Below are positions 7,140-16,236 of a stretch of DNA of 64,000 nt, piece by piece (the stretch's first letter is position 1; each line of letters begins with the position of its first letter). Made by a program: the position numbers and the translations under genes. The stretch covers positions 2,666,001-2,730,000 of the forward strand of contig CP119311.1 in NCBI GenBank assembly GCA_029202545.1. The letters run 5' to 3'. This stretch comes from Candidatus Pseudobacter hemicellulosilyticus. GTDB lineage: Bacteria > Bacteroidota > Bacteroidia > Chitinophagales > Chitinophagaceae. The notes under the pieces are model-generated. The model was not told where the DNA came from, did not search any database, and worked only from the letters and a program-made list of their open reading frames with translations.

Positions 7140-8894
7140 ATGAGCACAACAACGGTAGCACCTGAAAAAGCGGCTGCAGCAGCAGCGGCTTCTCCGCAGG
7201 CCACTGTACGGATCAGTGGTGGCGCGGCGGTGCTGGAAGCATTCCTGGCGGAAGGTGTAAGCACCATCTTCGGTTATCCCGGAGGCGCTATCATGCCGAT
7301 CTACGATTCCTTATATGATTACCAGGATAAACTGAAACATATTCTTGTACGCCATGAGCAGGGAGGCATACATGCCGCCCAGGGATATGCGCGTACTTCC
7401 GGTGATGTGGGCGTGGTGTTTGCCACCAGCGGCCCCGGCGCCACCAACCTGGTGACAGGCCTGGCGGACGCTATGATAGACAGCACGGGACTGGTCTGCA
7501 TTACCGGCCAGGTGTTTGCGCACCTGCTGGGTACCGATGCGTTCCAGGAAACGGATGTGATCAATATCACTACCCCTGTTACCAAGTGGAACTACCAGGT
7601 GACGGACGCCACCGAGATCCCTGCTGTGCTGGCCAAGGCGTTTTATATTGCCCGCAGCGGCCGGCCGGGACCTGTGCTGATTGATATTACCAAGAACGCA
7701 CAGCTGCAGCTGTTTGATTATGCCGGCTATGAAAAATGCACGCATATCCGCAGCTACCGGCCCGCACCTATTGTCCGCAAGGAATACCTGGAGCAGGCTG
7801 CTGAGCTGATCAACGCCGCACAGAAACCCTTTGTGCTCTTTGGCCAGGGCGTGATCCTGGGCAAGGCTGAAGAACAGTTCCGTGCCTTCATTGAGAAAAC
7901 CGGCATCCCTGCCGCCTGGACCATCATGGGCCTGAGCGCGCTGCCCTCCGATCACCCGCTGAACGTGGGTATGCTGGGCATGCACGGTAACTATGGTCCC
8001 AATGTTCTTACCAATGAATGTGATGTGCTGATCGCTGTAGGTATGCGTTTTGACGACCGGGTAACCGGCCGGCTGGACAAATACGCCAAACAGGCGAAGA
8101 TCATCCACCTGGATATTGACCCTTCTGAGATAGACAAGAACGTACAGACCACCGTGCCGGTATGGGGCGATTGCAAAGAGACCCTGCCGATGCTCACCGG
8201 GCTGGTAACACAGAAAGAACATACCGGATGGGTGGAGGTCTTCCGTGATTACGCACGCAAAGAGCTGGAGCAATGTATCCATCCGGAGCTGAACCCCACT
8301 GATCCGGTACTGACCATGGGCGAGGTGATCAAAACGCTGAATGAACTGACCAATGGAGATGCGGTGATTGTTACGGATGTAGGCCAGCACCAGATGGTAG
8401 CCTGTCGTTACGCCCAATTCACCCAATCAAAAAGCAATATCACTTCCGGTGGCCTGGGCACTATGGGCTTTGCCCTGCCGGCCGCTATCGGCGCCAAGTT
8501 TGGCGCACCGGAAAGGACCGTAGTGGCTGTGATCGGCGATGGTGGTTTCCAGATGACCCTGCAGGAGCTGGGCACCATCATGCAAAGTGGAGTGGCGGTG
8601 AAGATCCTCATCCTTAACAACCAGTTCCTGGGCATGGTACGCCAGTGGCAGCAGCTCTTTAATGACAGGCGTTACTCTTTTGTGGATATCGCCAGCCCCA
8701 ATTTTGTGCAGCTGGCCGCGGCCTATGGTATCAGTGGCGCCTCCATCAACAGCAGGGACCTGCTGAAAAATGCACTGCATGCTATGCTGGATCACCCCGG
8801 ATCCTACCTGCTGGAAGTGATGGTAGGCAAGGAGAACAACGTGTTCCCCATGGTGCCCCAGGGATGCAGTGTAGCCGAGATCCGGTTGAAATAA
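7140..8894 (+). CDS. ilvB: Acetolactate synthase large (catalytic) subunit
   Basis: A ThDP-dependent enzyme, it makes 2-acetolactate from two pyruvates, or 2-aceto-2-hydroxybutyrate from pyruvate and 2-oxobutyrate. The 584 residues show the ThDP-activating glutamate in RHEQGGIHAAQGYAR (about residue 79), the central FAD-associated domain, and the C-terminal ThDP/Mg motif GDGGFQMT followed by NNQFLGMVRQWQ. The first about 22 residues are an Ala-rich tail before the conserved domain begins (STTTVAPEKAAAAAAA), a low-complexity N-terminal extension. The gene is followed 34 bases later by its regulatory subunit. Confidence 0.96.
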   Translation: MSTTTVAPEKAAAAAAASPQATVRISGGAAVLEAFLAEGVSTIFGYPGGAIMPIYDSLYDYQDKLKHILVRHEQGGIHAAQGYARTSGDVGVVFATSGPGATNLVTGLADAMIDSTGLVCITGQVFAHLLGTDAFQETDVINITTPVTKWNYQVTDATEIPAVLAKAFYIARSGRPGPVLIDITKNAQLQLFDYAGYEKCTHIRSYRPAPIVRKEYLEQAAELINAAQKPFVLFGQGVILGKAEEQFRAFIEKTGIPAAWTIMGLSALPSDHPLNVGMLGMHGNYGPNVLTNECDVLIAVGMRFDDRVTGRLDKYAKQAKIIHLDIDPSEIDKNVQTTVPVWGDCKETLPMLTGLVTQKEHTGWVEVFRDYARKELEQCIHPELNPTDPVLTMGEVIKTLNELTNGDAVIVTDVGQHQMVACRYAQFTQSKSNITSGGLGTMGFALPAAIGAKFGAPERTVVAVIGDGGFQMTLQELGTIMQSGVAVKILILNNQFLGMVRQWQQLFNDRRYSFVDIASPNFVQLAAAYGISGASINSRDLLKNALHAMLDHPGSYLLEVMVGKENNVFPMVPQGCSVAEIRLK

Positions 8895-8928
8895 CCGTAA
8901 ACAAATTAATCAGCTTCAAAATCAGTAT

Positions 8929-9519
8929 ATGTTAAAGCAGGAATTTACCATGACGGTGTACACGGAGAACCAGATCGGGCTGCTCAACCGCATTGCCATC
9001 ATGTTCTCCCGCAGGAAGATCAACGTGGAAAGCCTCAATACTTCTCCCACAGAAGTGCCCGGCATCCACCGCTTCACCATCGTGATCAACGAAACCGAAG
9101 ATGTAGTGCGCAAACTGGCCCGCCAGATAGAAAAGCAGGTGGATGTGCTGCGCTGCTACTACAATACGGCGGACGAGATCGTATGGCAGGAACTGGCCAT
9201 GTACAAAGTGCCTACGGATGAAATTGCCGAGAAGGTGAAAGTGGAAAGGCTGCTGCGCGAATACGGCGCCCGCGCTGTAGTGATCCGGAAGGACTATACC
9301 GTTTTCGAGACCACCGGCCATCGCGAGGAGACGGACAAGCTTATCGCCGTGCTGGAACCCTTTGGGCTGCTGGAGTTTGTACGCAGCGCCCGTGTGGCCA
9401 TCATCAAAGCCAGCAGGGGCTTCCACGAAAAGCTCAAGGACTTTGAGCAAAGGCAACCCAGCGAGGAAGTGGTGACCAATGAATACCTGAACCAGCAGGA
9501 TAAAGTATTCACCATGTAG
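8929..9519 (+). CDS. ilvN: Acetolactate synthase small (regulatory) subunit
   Basis: This 196-residue subunit binds valine and controls the activity of IlvB. It starts with an ACT domain (about residues 5-78: FTMTVYTENQIGLLNRIA ... EVPGIHRFTIVIN) and ends with the second, ALS_ss_C-type domain. It carries the length of the long IlvH-like form rather than the about 95-residue IlvN of enterics, hence some databases would name it ilvH. It lies between ilvB and ilvC in the operon. Confidence 0.93.
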   Translation: MLKQEFTMTVYTENQIGLLNRIAIMFSRRKINVESLNTSPTEVPGIHRFTIVINETEDVVRKLARQIEKQVDVLRCYYNTADEIVWQELAMYKVPTDEIAEKVKVERLLREYGARAVVIRKDYTVFETTGHREETDKLIAVLEPFGLLEFVRSARVAIIKASRGFHEKLKDFEQRQPSEEVVTNEYLNQQDKVFTM

Positions 9520-9652
9520 CAAGGTCAGCTGGCCGGCTGAACCTGGTCAACAGCCGGGCGGCCCGGGCGACAGATCTTTCCAGGCTTTTGTATCATTTAA
9601 ACAGACAATACAACTCAACTTTTAAATCTCTCAACATTAAACTCAACTTACA

Positions 9653-10732
9653 ATGGCAAAATTAAATTTCGGTGGTGTAGAAGAAAGTGTGGTTACCCGC
9701 GAAGAGTTCCCGCTGGCCAAAGCGCAGGCCGTTCTCAAGGATGAAGTAGTTGCCGTGATCGGATATGGTGTACAGGGCCCCGGACAGGCTTTGAACCAGA
9801 AAGACAATGGCGTCAACGTCATCGTTGGTCAGCGCAAGAATTCCAAGAGCTGGGACAAAGCGGTACGTGATGGTTTTGTGCCGGGAGAAACCTTATTCGA
9901 CATCGAAGAAGCGCTGGAGCGTGGCACTATCATCTGCTACCTGCTGAGCGATGCCGCCCAGATCCAGCTGTGGCCCACTGTAAAAAAACACCTGACGCCC
10001 GGTAAAGCCCTGTATTTCTCTCATGGTTTCGGCGTTACCTATAATGACCAGACAGGTATCGTTCCTCCCAAGGATGTGGACGTATTCCTGGTGGCTCCCA
10101 AAGGTTCCGGTACTTCCCTGCGCCGTATGTTCCTGCAGGGTCGTGGCCTGAACTCCAGCTATGCTATCTTCCAGGATGCTACCGGTAAAGCGTTCGACAG
10201 GGTCATCGCCCTCGGTATTGCCATTGGTTCCGGTTACCTGTTTGAAACTGATTTCAGGAGGGAAGTATTCTCCGATCTGACCGGCGAACGCGGAACCCTG
10301 ATGGGGGCTATCCAGGGTATTTTTGCCGCTCAGTACGAAGTGCTGCGCAAAAAAGGCCATACGCCTTCTGAAGCCTTCAATGAAACTGTAGAAGAGCTGA
10401 CCCAATCCCTGATGCCGCTGGTGGCTGAGAACGGGATGGACTGGATGTACGCCAACTGCTCCACTACCGCTCAGCGCGGCGCCCTGGACTGGTGGAAGAA
10501 ATTCCGTGACGCTACCCTGCCCGTATTCACTGAGCTGTATGAAAGCGTTGCCGCCGGTAAGGAAGCCGCCCGTTCCATCAACAGCAACAGCCAGCCTGAC
10601 TACCGTGAGAAGCTGGAAGTAGAACTGAAAGAACTGCGCGAAAGCGAAATGTGGCAGGCCGGTAAAACTGTACGTGGTCTGCGTCCTGAGAACCAGGCCG
10701 CCGAGTCCGCACAGAAAGCTGCTGCCAACTAA
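9653..10732 (+). CDS. ilvC: Ketol-acid reductoisomerase (NADP+ type, class I size)
   Basis: IlvC rearranges and reduces acetolactate to 2,3-dihydroxyisovalerate (and the isoleucine homologue). The 359 residues fit class I. The Rossmann motif GYGVQGPGQAL is at about residues 38-48, the cofactor-binding loop GQRKNSKSW follows, and the knotted all-alpha domain contains DLTGERGTLMGAIQG and the YANCSTTAQRGALDW stretch near the active site. A 133-base gap separates it from ilvN, wider than elsewhere in the operon. I see no clear promoter in that gap beyond AT-rich sequence. Confidence 0.95.
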   Translation: MAKLNFGGVEESVVTREEFPLAKAQAVLKDEVVAVIGYGVQGPGQALNQKDNGVNVIVGQRKNSKSWDKAVRDGFVPGETLFDIEEALERGTIICYLLSDAAQIQLWPTVKKHLTPGKALYFSHGFGVTYNDQTGIVPPKDVDVFLVAPKGSGTSLRRMFLQGRGLNSSYAIFQDATGKAFDRVIALGIAIGSGYLFETDFRREVFSDLTGERGTLMGAIQGIFAAQYEVLRKKGHTPSEAFNETVEELTQSLMPLVAENGMDWMYANCSTTAQRGALDWWKKFRDATLPVFTELYESVAAGKEAARSINSNSQPDYREKLEVELKELRESEMWQAGKTVRGLRPENQAAESAQKAAAN

Positions 10733-10753
10733 AAGATGACAGTATAAATGATC

Positions 10754-10784
10754 ACCAGTCGCTCGCCTCCGGCGAGTGACTGGT
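10754..10784 (+). terminator. Terminator-like hairpin after ilvC
   Basis: ACCAGTC (10754-10760) pairs with GACTGGT (10778-10784). A G-U pair and a 6-bp CTCGCC/GGCGAG core with a TCC triloop continue it to a 14-bp stem. Only ATTTGTT follows, so termination would be weak; it also belongs to the hairpin cluster described separately. Confidence 0.5.
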
Positions 10785-10897
10785 ATTTGTTAGCCTCTGG
10801 CTAACTCCCCCTGGCAGTTGAAGACTGCCAATGAAAGTTGACCGCTGTTGGTCGCCGGAGGCGACGGAATAGCAGTCACTCGCCGGAGGCGAGCGAC
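10754..10897. repeat. Cluster of five short GC-rich hairpins (REP-like) between ilvC and ilvA
   Basis: Within 145 bases there are five hairpins: 10754-10784, 10790-10804 (TTAGCC-TCT-GGCTAA), 10812-10830 (TGGCAGT/ACTGCCA), 10851-10865 (GTCGCC-GGA-GGCGAC) and 10875-10897. Four share a GCC-triloop-GGC core. The 23 bases at 10758-10780 and those at 10875-10897 are perfect reverse complements of each other, so the outer two elements could also pair together. No coding sequence is seen here. This resembles REP/BIME or small MITE material; no flanking target duplication was identified. Confidence 0.7.
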
Positions 10898-10951
10898 GGA
10901 GCAAACGTCAGCCACCAGCGAAGGAAACTCGCTGCTAACTATAAGAATATA

Positions 10952-12205
10952 ATGAGTACCTCAACGAACCAAACAGGGCTGGAATTCCACAAGGCAGCCA
11001 TGCGATTAAGAAAAGTGGTGAAAAGAACACCGCTTCAACTCAGTACAACACTTTCCCGGAAATATAACTGCAACGTATACCTGAAAAGAGAAGACCTGCA
11101 GGTAGTGCGCAGCTACAAGCTGCGCGGCGCTTACAATATGATGAGCAGCCTGAGCCCTGAAGAGCTGAAGAACGGTGTGGTATGCGCCAGTGCGGGCAAC
11201 CATGCGCAGGGCTTTGCTTTTTCCTGCAAGGCGCTGAATGTAAAAGGAGTGGTGTTCATGCCCATTGTTACACCCAAGCAAAAGGTTAACCAGACCAAAA
11301 TGTTTGGTGAGGATTTCATTGAGATCAGGCTGGTGGGTGATAATTTTGATGATTGCGCAGTGGCGGCCAAAACCTATACGGTCTGCAATAAAATGACCTT
11401 TATCCCTCCTTTTGACGACCTGCGTATCATTGAAGGGCAGGGCACTGTTGCGCTGGAGATACTGGAAGACCAGCCCGAAATTGACTATGTATTTGTTCCC
11501 GTAGGCGGTGGCGGCCTGGCTTCAGCCATCGGTTCCTATTTCAGGGTCTATTCCCCCAAAACACAGATTGTAGGGGTAGAACCGGAAGGCGCTCCATCCA
11601 TGAAACGGGCCCTGGAAGCAGGTGAACCGGTTACCCTGGATAATATTGAACGCTTTGTGGACGGCGCTGCCGTGAAGCGGGTAGGGGACCTCACTTTCTC
11701 CATCTGCAAGGATGTCCTGGACGATATGCACCTGGTAGCGGAGGGTAAGGTATGTTCCACTATCCTGAAGCTGTATACCGAAGATGCTATTGTAGTAGAA
11801 CCTGCCGGCGCCCTTTCCATTGCCGTGCTGGATGATTATGCCGATGCCATCAAAGGTAAGAACGTGGTCTGCATTGTGAGCGGCAGCAATAACGATATTG
11901 ACAGGATGCAGGAGATCAAAGAGCGCAGCCTGCAATACGAGGGACTGAAGCATTATTTCCTCATCCGTTTTGTACAACGTCCCGGCGCCCTCAAAGAGTT
12001 TGTGAACCATGTGCTGGGGCCCAACGATGATATCACCCGCTTTGAATATATTCAGAAGACCAATAAAGAGAACGGTCCCGCCCTGGTGGGTATAGAGCTC
12101 AAAAGCAGGGAAGATTACCTGCAGCTGGTCAATAACCTGAAACAATACAATTTCAACTATAAAGAACTGAATAAGGACGACGATCTGTTTGCCTATCTCG
12201 TATAA
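10952..12205 (+). CDS. ilvA: Threonine dehydratase (threonine deaminase), biosynthetic
   Basis: IlvA converts threonine to 2-oxobutyrate, the entry step to isoleucine. The start chosen is the ATG at 10952 (MSTSTNQTGLEF; 417 residues); a longer reading from TTG 10838 would run through the hairpin repeats and was rejected. The PLP lysine lies in SYKLRGAYNMM, the phosphate-binding Gly loop is VGGGGLASAIGS, and the C-terminal regulatory ACT-like region covers about residues 335-417 (HYFLIRFVQRPGALKEFVN), with a single copy as in the short IlvA form. The gene closes the ilv set; it may be read with ilvC or from its own promoter beyond the repeats. Confidence 0.94.
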   Translation: MSTSTNQTGLEFHKAAMRLRKVVKRTPLQLSTTLSRKYNCNVYLKREDLQVVRSYKLRGAYNMMSSLSPEELKNGVVCASAGNHAQGFAFSCKALNVKGVVFMPIVTPKQKVNQTKMFGEDFIEIRLVGDNFDDCAVAAKTYTVCNKMTFIPPFDDLRIIEGQGTVALEILEDQPEIDYVFVPVGGGGLASAIGSYFRVYSPKTQIVGVEPEGAPSMKRALEAGEPVTLDNIERFVDGAAVKRVGDLTFSICKDVLDDMHLVAEGKVCSTILKLYTEDAIVVEPAGALSIAVLDDYADAIKGKNVVCIVSGSNNDIDRMQEIKERSLQYEGLKHYFLIRFVQRPGALKEFVNHVLGPNDDITRFEYIQKTNKENGPALVGIELKSREDYLQLVNNLKQYNFNYKELNKDDDLFAYLV

Positions 12206-12236
12206 CTACTGCAGGCGCAGCTTTGGTTCGTCCCAA

Positions 12237-12271
12237 ATAAAAAAATGGCGGCACAGCCTGTGCCGCCATTT
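12237..12271 (-). terminator. Terminator between convergent ilvA and transglutaminase genes
   Basis: A perfect 13-bp stem (12243-12255 with 12259-12271) with a GCC loop is flanked by an A tract at 12238-12245. That tract is a T run for transcripts arriving from the - strand, so it chiefly terminates the transglutaminase-side operon. It may also stop ilvA transcripts (ATTTG follows). Confidence 0.8.
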
Positions 12272-12288
12272 GCTATTTATGAAACTGT

Positions 12289-13272
12289 TTATTGCTGCTG
12301 TTGTTGTTGCTGCATCATCATTTCCACATGTTTCCTGTAGGAGTTGGTGGTCTCGCCATTGCCGTTATTGTTCGCTATGGGCTGCGGCATCAGTACGGTT
12401 GTTACAGGCGCCGGTGTACGGGACTCTTCCTCATGTGCAACCGATACGCCTACTTCCAGCCGGTGATGGGCGGTGCCCCGGTAAGTGCCTTTTACCGGTG
12501 AGCAGTCGGTGAAGTTCCTGCCTACCGCCAGCCGGACATGCTGCTCGTTGGCGATGCAGTTATTGGTGGGGTCAAAGCCCAGCCAGCCGTAGAAGGGAAT
12601 GCAGGCTTCCACCCAGGCATGGGTAGCGCCTTCGCCGCGCATGCCTGCATCGTGTGGGCAGACATAGCCGCTGACATAGCGGGCCGGGATGCCCAGCATC
12701 CGGAGCATGGCCAGCAGGATATGGGCAAAGTCCTGGCAAACGCCGGCCTTCAGCCGCCAGATCTCGTCCAGCGTGGTCTCTACGGTGGTGACCTCTTTAT
12801 TGTACTCAAAATTCCTGTACACATATTCCATCAGGCGGTAGGCGGTGTCCATGACGCTGGCGTCACGACTGCCTTCCATATTGGCCACAGCGGCCACTTC
12901 CGGTAATGCCTCAAAACGTTCCTGCTTGACAAAATCGATGTAGGGAATAGCGTCTGCTACCTGCTGCAGGTAATTCCACTGATCTGCAATGGGATGCTCA
13001 ATAGCAGGAAGGGCACGTTGCTGGGTCACTACTTCCATCTTGACATCTATCACCAGTTCCTGGTGGGGACGGGAGTGCATGAAAGTGCCTACCTGGTTGC
13101 CGTAGTAGTCAGCATAGAGATCCACCACGGGATCGCCGGTGATGGCCAGGGTATGTTCGGTGACATCCTGGAATTCATCCTGCAGGGGGAAGAGCATGAT
13201 CTGGTTGGCGCTGTCAATAACTGGCAGGTCGTAAAGGTACCGGGTGATATGATGAATGATAAATGCTGGCAT
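12289..13272 (-). CDS. Transglutaminase-like cysteine protease family protein
   Basis: A 327-residue protein with an N-terminal beta domain typical of bacterial transglutaminase-like proteins (about residues 1-95) and a transglutaminase core. The Cys-His-Asp triad is visible as Cys179 (KAGVCQDFAH), His218 (THAWVEA) and Asp234 (GFDPTNN). There is no signal peptide, suggesting a cytosolic place. It is the last of three - strand genes with the alpha-E and circularly permuted ATP-grasp proteins, a combination seen in many bacteria and thought to make and process peptide tags or small peptides; the exact substrate is unknown. The C terminus ends with an unusual run of eight glutamines after three methionines. 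Confidence 0.9.
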   Translation of the reverse strand: MPAFIIHHITRYLYDLPVIDSANQIMLFPLQDEFQDVTEHTLAITGDPVVDLYADYYGNQVGTFMHSRPHQELVIDVKMEVVTQQRALPAIEHPIADQWNYLQQVADAIPYIDFVKQERFEALPEVAAVANMEGSRDASVMDTAYRLMEYVYRNFEYNKEVTTVETTLDEIWRLKAGVCQDFAHILLAMLRMLGIPARYVSGYVCPHDAGMRGEGATHAWVEACIPFYGWLGFDPTNNCIANEQHVRLAVGRNFTDCSPVKGTYRGTAHHRLEVGVSVAHEEESRTPAPVTTVLMPQPIANNNGNGETTNSYRKHVEMMMQQQQQQQ

Positions 13273-13302
13273 AATTACATTGGGATGATGATCGGTAATG
13301 GA

Positions 13303-14238
13303 TCAGGAGTATGCAAAATACTGCTGATTCAGCGCATTGCCGATAGTGTGCAATTCGTTTTTTATTTCTGTGAGAAAAATGTGCAAACCCTGCTGCATGA
13401 TGGACTGGGGCGTGGAGTACCGCACGCGGCTGTTGACCTTGCCGATCATGAAGTCGATATTATTATAAGCGGGCAGCGCCTGCTGGTTCTTAAGCTTTTC
13501 AAAATAGCGGCTCACCTGGTTGATGGAATAGATCACAGAGCGCGGGAACTGGTCGTTCAGCACAATCTGTTCCACTACGCGTTCGGCCTCAAAGCCGCTG
13601 CGGTTATTTTTCAGGTAGAGTTCGTAACCAGAAATGGACATCAGCAGGTAGCGCCAGTAGCTGGTGTCGGTGGTATTGGAGAAATCGTAATTGGTATCGC
13701 TGAATTTCACGTCCAGGATATCGGCGCTCTGGATGGCGCGTTCCAGGAAGCGGCCGATATTCATAAAGGAGTAACCTTCACCACGGGCCATGGAAATATC
13801 GGAAGTGCCGTAAAAGAGCAGGCCCTGTTTGATGAGTACGTCGAGGGCGGTCACGGGATCTTCCTTATAGAGCCATTCCAGCAGCTGCTCATCCCGCACG
13901 GTATGGTAGAGGTCGTTCAGCACCTGCCAGAGTTCTTTGGGAATATGGTCCTGGACGCTGCGGGCGTTTTCCCGGGCCATGGTCACAATATTAAAGACCG
14001 AGTTGGGGTTCTCACGGTCGGTGACCATGTACTGCAGTACGGTGCGGCCCTGGCGGGCAATCACTTCAGCGTCTTTTTCAGGCAGCCAGGCAAAGATCTT
14101 CAGCACAGGCAGCCAGGAGAAATATTGGAGATCGTCCTGCGAGAGGGCGTAATTGGTCTTGAGCATACGGAGGATACCATCGGTACGTTCCATGTACCGG
14201 GCCATCCAGAATAAACTATCGGCTACTCTACTCAACAT
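13303..14238 (-). CDS. Alpha-E domain protein (DUF403 family)
   Basis: A 311-residue mostly helical protein opening with MLSRVADSLFWMARYMERTDGI, the hallmark of the alpha-E family (PF04168). The invariant ER and downstream RYFEKLKN, plus an acidic/aromatic helical body, fit. The biochemical role is not established; family members nearly always sit beside circularly permuted ATP-grasp and transglutaminase genes and are presumed partners in a peptide-ligase pathway. Here the gene lies 30 bases upstream of the transglutaminase gene, so both are likely co-transcribed, and about 140 bases downstream of the ATP-grasp gene. Confidence 0.9.
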   Translation of the reverse strand: MLSRVADSLFWMARYMERTDGILRMLKTNYALSQDDLQYFSWLPVLKIFAWLPEKDAEVIARQGRTVLQYMVTDRENPNSVFNIVTMARENARSVQDHIPKELWQVLNDLYHTVRDEQLLEWLYKEDPVTALDVLIKQGLLFYGTSDISMARGEGYSFMNIGRFLERAIQSADILDVKFSDTNYDFSNTTDTSYWRYLLMSISGYELYLKNNRSGFEAERVVEQIVLNDQFPRSVIYSINQVSRYFEKLKNQQALPAYNNIDFMIGKVNSRVRYSTPQSIMQQGLHIFLTEIKNELHTIGNALNQQYFAYS

Positions 14239-14379
14239 AATTGTCAGGGTTTACTGCCCGCATCCTGCTGTGGTGACTGTGGCAGCGGGAGGCGGCGATT
14301 TTAAGGTTTTGGTTGGCGGGGCCGGTTGCCGGGGCGTTCATTCACGGTCAGGTGCGGGGAACGCTGCAGCCCTGCTTTG

Positions 14380-15870
14380 CTAAGCGCCGTTTGTCATAGG
14401 GCCCGGGCCGGCTTCTCCGGCCGGTGAGCCGGTCAGTACCCAGGTGTCCTTACTGCCGCCGCCCTGGCTGCTGTTCACTACCAGGGAACCTTCCCGGAGG
14501 GCTACGCGGGTCAGTCCGCCCGGAACAATCTGGATGCCGCCCGGTCCGCAGAGCGCATAGGGTCTGAGGTCTACGCGGCGGGGCTGCAGCTTGCCGTTCA
14601 TATAACAGGGCGAGGAGCTGAGGCTGATGATGGGCTGTGCAATGAATTGCCGCGGATCTTTGATAATGGCGGCCTGGAACTTACTGATCTCTTCATCAGT
14701 GGCGGTATGGCCCATGAGCATGCCGTAGCCGCCGCTTTCATTGGTTTTCTTGATCACCATCCGGTTCATATTGCTGAACACATATTCCCGTTCTTCGGCG
14801 TTGCCCAGCTGGTGTGTGGGCACGTTCTTGAGAATGGGTTCTTCATTGAGGTAGTACCGGATCATGGCGGGCACATAGGCGTAGATGGCTTTATCGTCCG
14901 CCACACCGTTGCCTACGGCATTCACGATAGCTACATTGCCTTTGCGGTAGGCGCTCATGATGCCGGACACGCCGAGGGTGCTGGAGCCGTTGAACACCAG
15001 CGGATCCAGGTAATCGTCATCCACGCGGCGGTAGATAACATCCACCTGTTGCAGGCCGGTGGTGGTTTTCATGAACACGCGGTGATTATCCACTACCAGA
15101 TCCCGCCCTTCCACCAGTTCCACGCCCATCATACGGGCCAGGGTGGTATGTTCAAAATAGGCGGAATTATAGATGCCTGGCGTCAGCACCACTACGGTGG
15201 GCTGGCTGTTCTGGCGCGGGGCCAGGGAGACCAGGTTCTTGTGCAGGATATTGGGGTATTCCACTACGCTGCGTACGTTGATATGGGGCAGGAGATCGGG
15301 GAAGATGCGTTTGGTGATCTCGCGGTTCTCCAGCATATAGCTAACGCCGCTGGGTGTACGAAGATTGTCTTCCAGCACATAAAACGTGCCGTCGTTATCC
15401 CGGATCAGATCAATCCCGGCAATATGCACATAAATATCATGCGGGATAGGGAAGCGTACCATTTCCCGGAGGAAATGCGGGCAGCTGTAGATGATGGACA
15501 GGGGAACGATACCGTCCTTGATGATGAACTGCTCGTTGTACACATCCTTGAGAAAGAGATTGAGGGCTTTGAGCCGCTGGGCGATGCCTTTTTCAATATA
15601 GGCCCATTCGGTCCCGGTGATGATACGGGGGATGATGTCAAAGGGGAAGATCTTTTCGATGCCTTCGCCGCTATTGTACACGGTAAACGTGATACCCTGG
15701 GTCATGAAGAGGCGGCGCGCCAGTTCTTCTTTTTTACCCAGCTCAGCAATGCTGAGGTGTTCCAGGAAATTGACTACGCCCTGGTATTGGGCTCGGATGT
15801 TCCCGGAGGCGTACATCTCGTCCCAGGTTCTGTTGTCAGGGCAATAGCCATTCAGCAATTCGTTGAGCAT
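14380..15870 (-). CDS. Circularly permuted ATP-grasp protein (DUF404/DUF407 type)
   Basis: A 496-residue protein of the circularly permuted ATP-grasp type 2 family, predicted to form amide bonds on peptides using ATP. Motifs include VLEDNLRTPSGVSYMLENR, VVVLTPGIYNSAYFEH, IYRRVDDDYLDP and VIKKTNESGGYGM, followed by the ARG/PRR-rich end of the domain (RRVDLRPYALCGPGGIQIVPGGLTRVAL). It begins the three-gene - strand unit with alpha-E and transglutaminase. About 140 bases separate it from the next gene. The C-terminal tail after residue about 470 is Gly/Ser/Pro rich (QGGGSKDTWVL). Confidence 0.92.
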   Translation of the reverse strand: MLNELLNGYCPDNRTWDEMYASGNIRAQYQGVVNFLEHLSIAELGKKEELARRLFMTQGITFTVYNSGEGIEKIFPFDIIPRIITGTEWAYIEKGIAQRLKALNLFLKDVYNEQFIIKDGIVPLSIIYSCPHFLREMVRFPIPHDIYVHIAGIDLIRDNDGTFYVLEDNLRTPSGVSYMLENREITKRIFPDLLPHINVRSVVEYPNILHKNLVSLAPRQNSQPTVVVLTPGIYNSAYFEHTTLARMMGVELVEGRDLVVDNHRVFMKTTTGLQQVDVIYRRVDDDYLDPLVFNGSSTLGVSGIMSAYRKGNVAIVNAVGNGVADDKAIYAYVPAMIRYYLNEEPILKNVPTHQLGNAEEREYVFSNMNRMVIKKTNESGGYGMLMGHTATDEEISKFQAAIIKDPRQFIAQPIISLSSSPCYMNGKLQPRRVDLRPYALCGPGGIQIVPGGLTRVALREGSLVVNSSQGGGSKDTWVLTGSPAGEAGPGPMTNGA

Positions 15871-16022
15871 TGCAGTCGGTTTTGGTCGGTGAATGGCAGC
15901 AGGATCGTTGCAAAATGGGGGAACATTCCAAATATAAGAAAAAGCCGGTAAGCTCTGGGTGTGTGTGGCTCACACATTAAAAAAAATATTGGCTAACTAT
16001 ATGTTTCCCAAACATTCGTTTA

Positions 16023-16030
16023 TATATTTG
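16023..16030 (+). promoter_or_regulatory. -7 box upstream of the SAM riboswitch
   Basis: TATATTTG is a perfect match to the Bacteroidota -7 consensus TAnnTTTG and lies about 17 bases before the riboswitch P1 helix. No good -33 TTTG is visible at the usual distance (TTTC at 16004 is too near). Confidence 0.6.
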
Positions 16031-16046
16031 CCGCAGTTCTTATGGT

Positions 16047-16190
16047 CGCTTATCCAGAAAGGCTGAGGGAAACGGGCCCGATGAAGCCTTGACAACCTTC
16101 CATCCTACCAGGTTCTGGCATCTAACACCGGGTGCAGGATGGAAAAGGTGCCAATTCCTACCCCCATTGGGTTTGGGGGGAAGATAAGTC
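16047..16190 (+). ncRNA. SAM-I (S-box) riboswitch aptamer
   Basis: The conserved S-box layout is present. P1 pairs CTTATC (16049-16054) with GATAAG (16183-16188). The 5' core reads TGAGGGA...GGGCCCGATGA and continues into the ACAACC segment. P3 is a 9-bp helix of TTCCATCCT (16098-16106) with AGGATGGAA (16136-16144). The 3' core is AGGTGCCAATTCC. Such RNAs bind S-adenosylmethionine and normally shut off methionine or SAM-synthesis genes. A terminator follows at 16237, but no methionine gene lies downstream. Confidence 0.93.
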
Positions 16191-16236
16191 AGCGTTTGGC
16201 TTTTACATTAGCAATGCTCTGCATTTTAATATACTT

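Noticed and set aside
10838..10951. N-terminal extension of ilvA from a TTG
   Set aside because: It translates the REP-like hairpins; the family start is at ATG 10952.
12994..14214. 406-codon + strand frame opposite the transglutaminase and alpha-E genes
   Set aside because: It is the antisense of two well-supported - strand genes and resembles no family.
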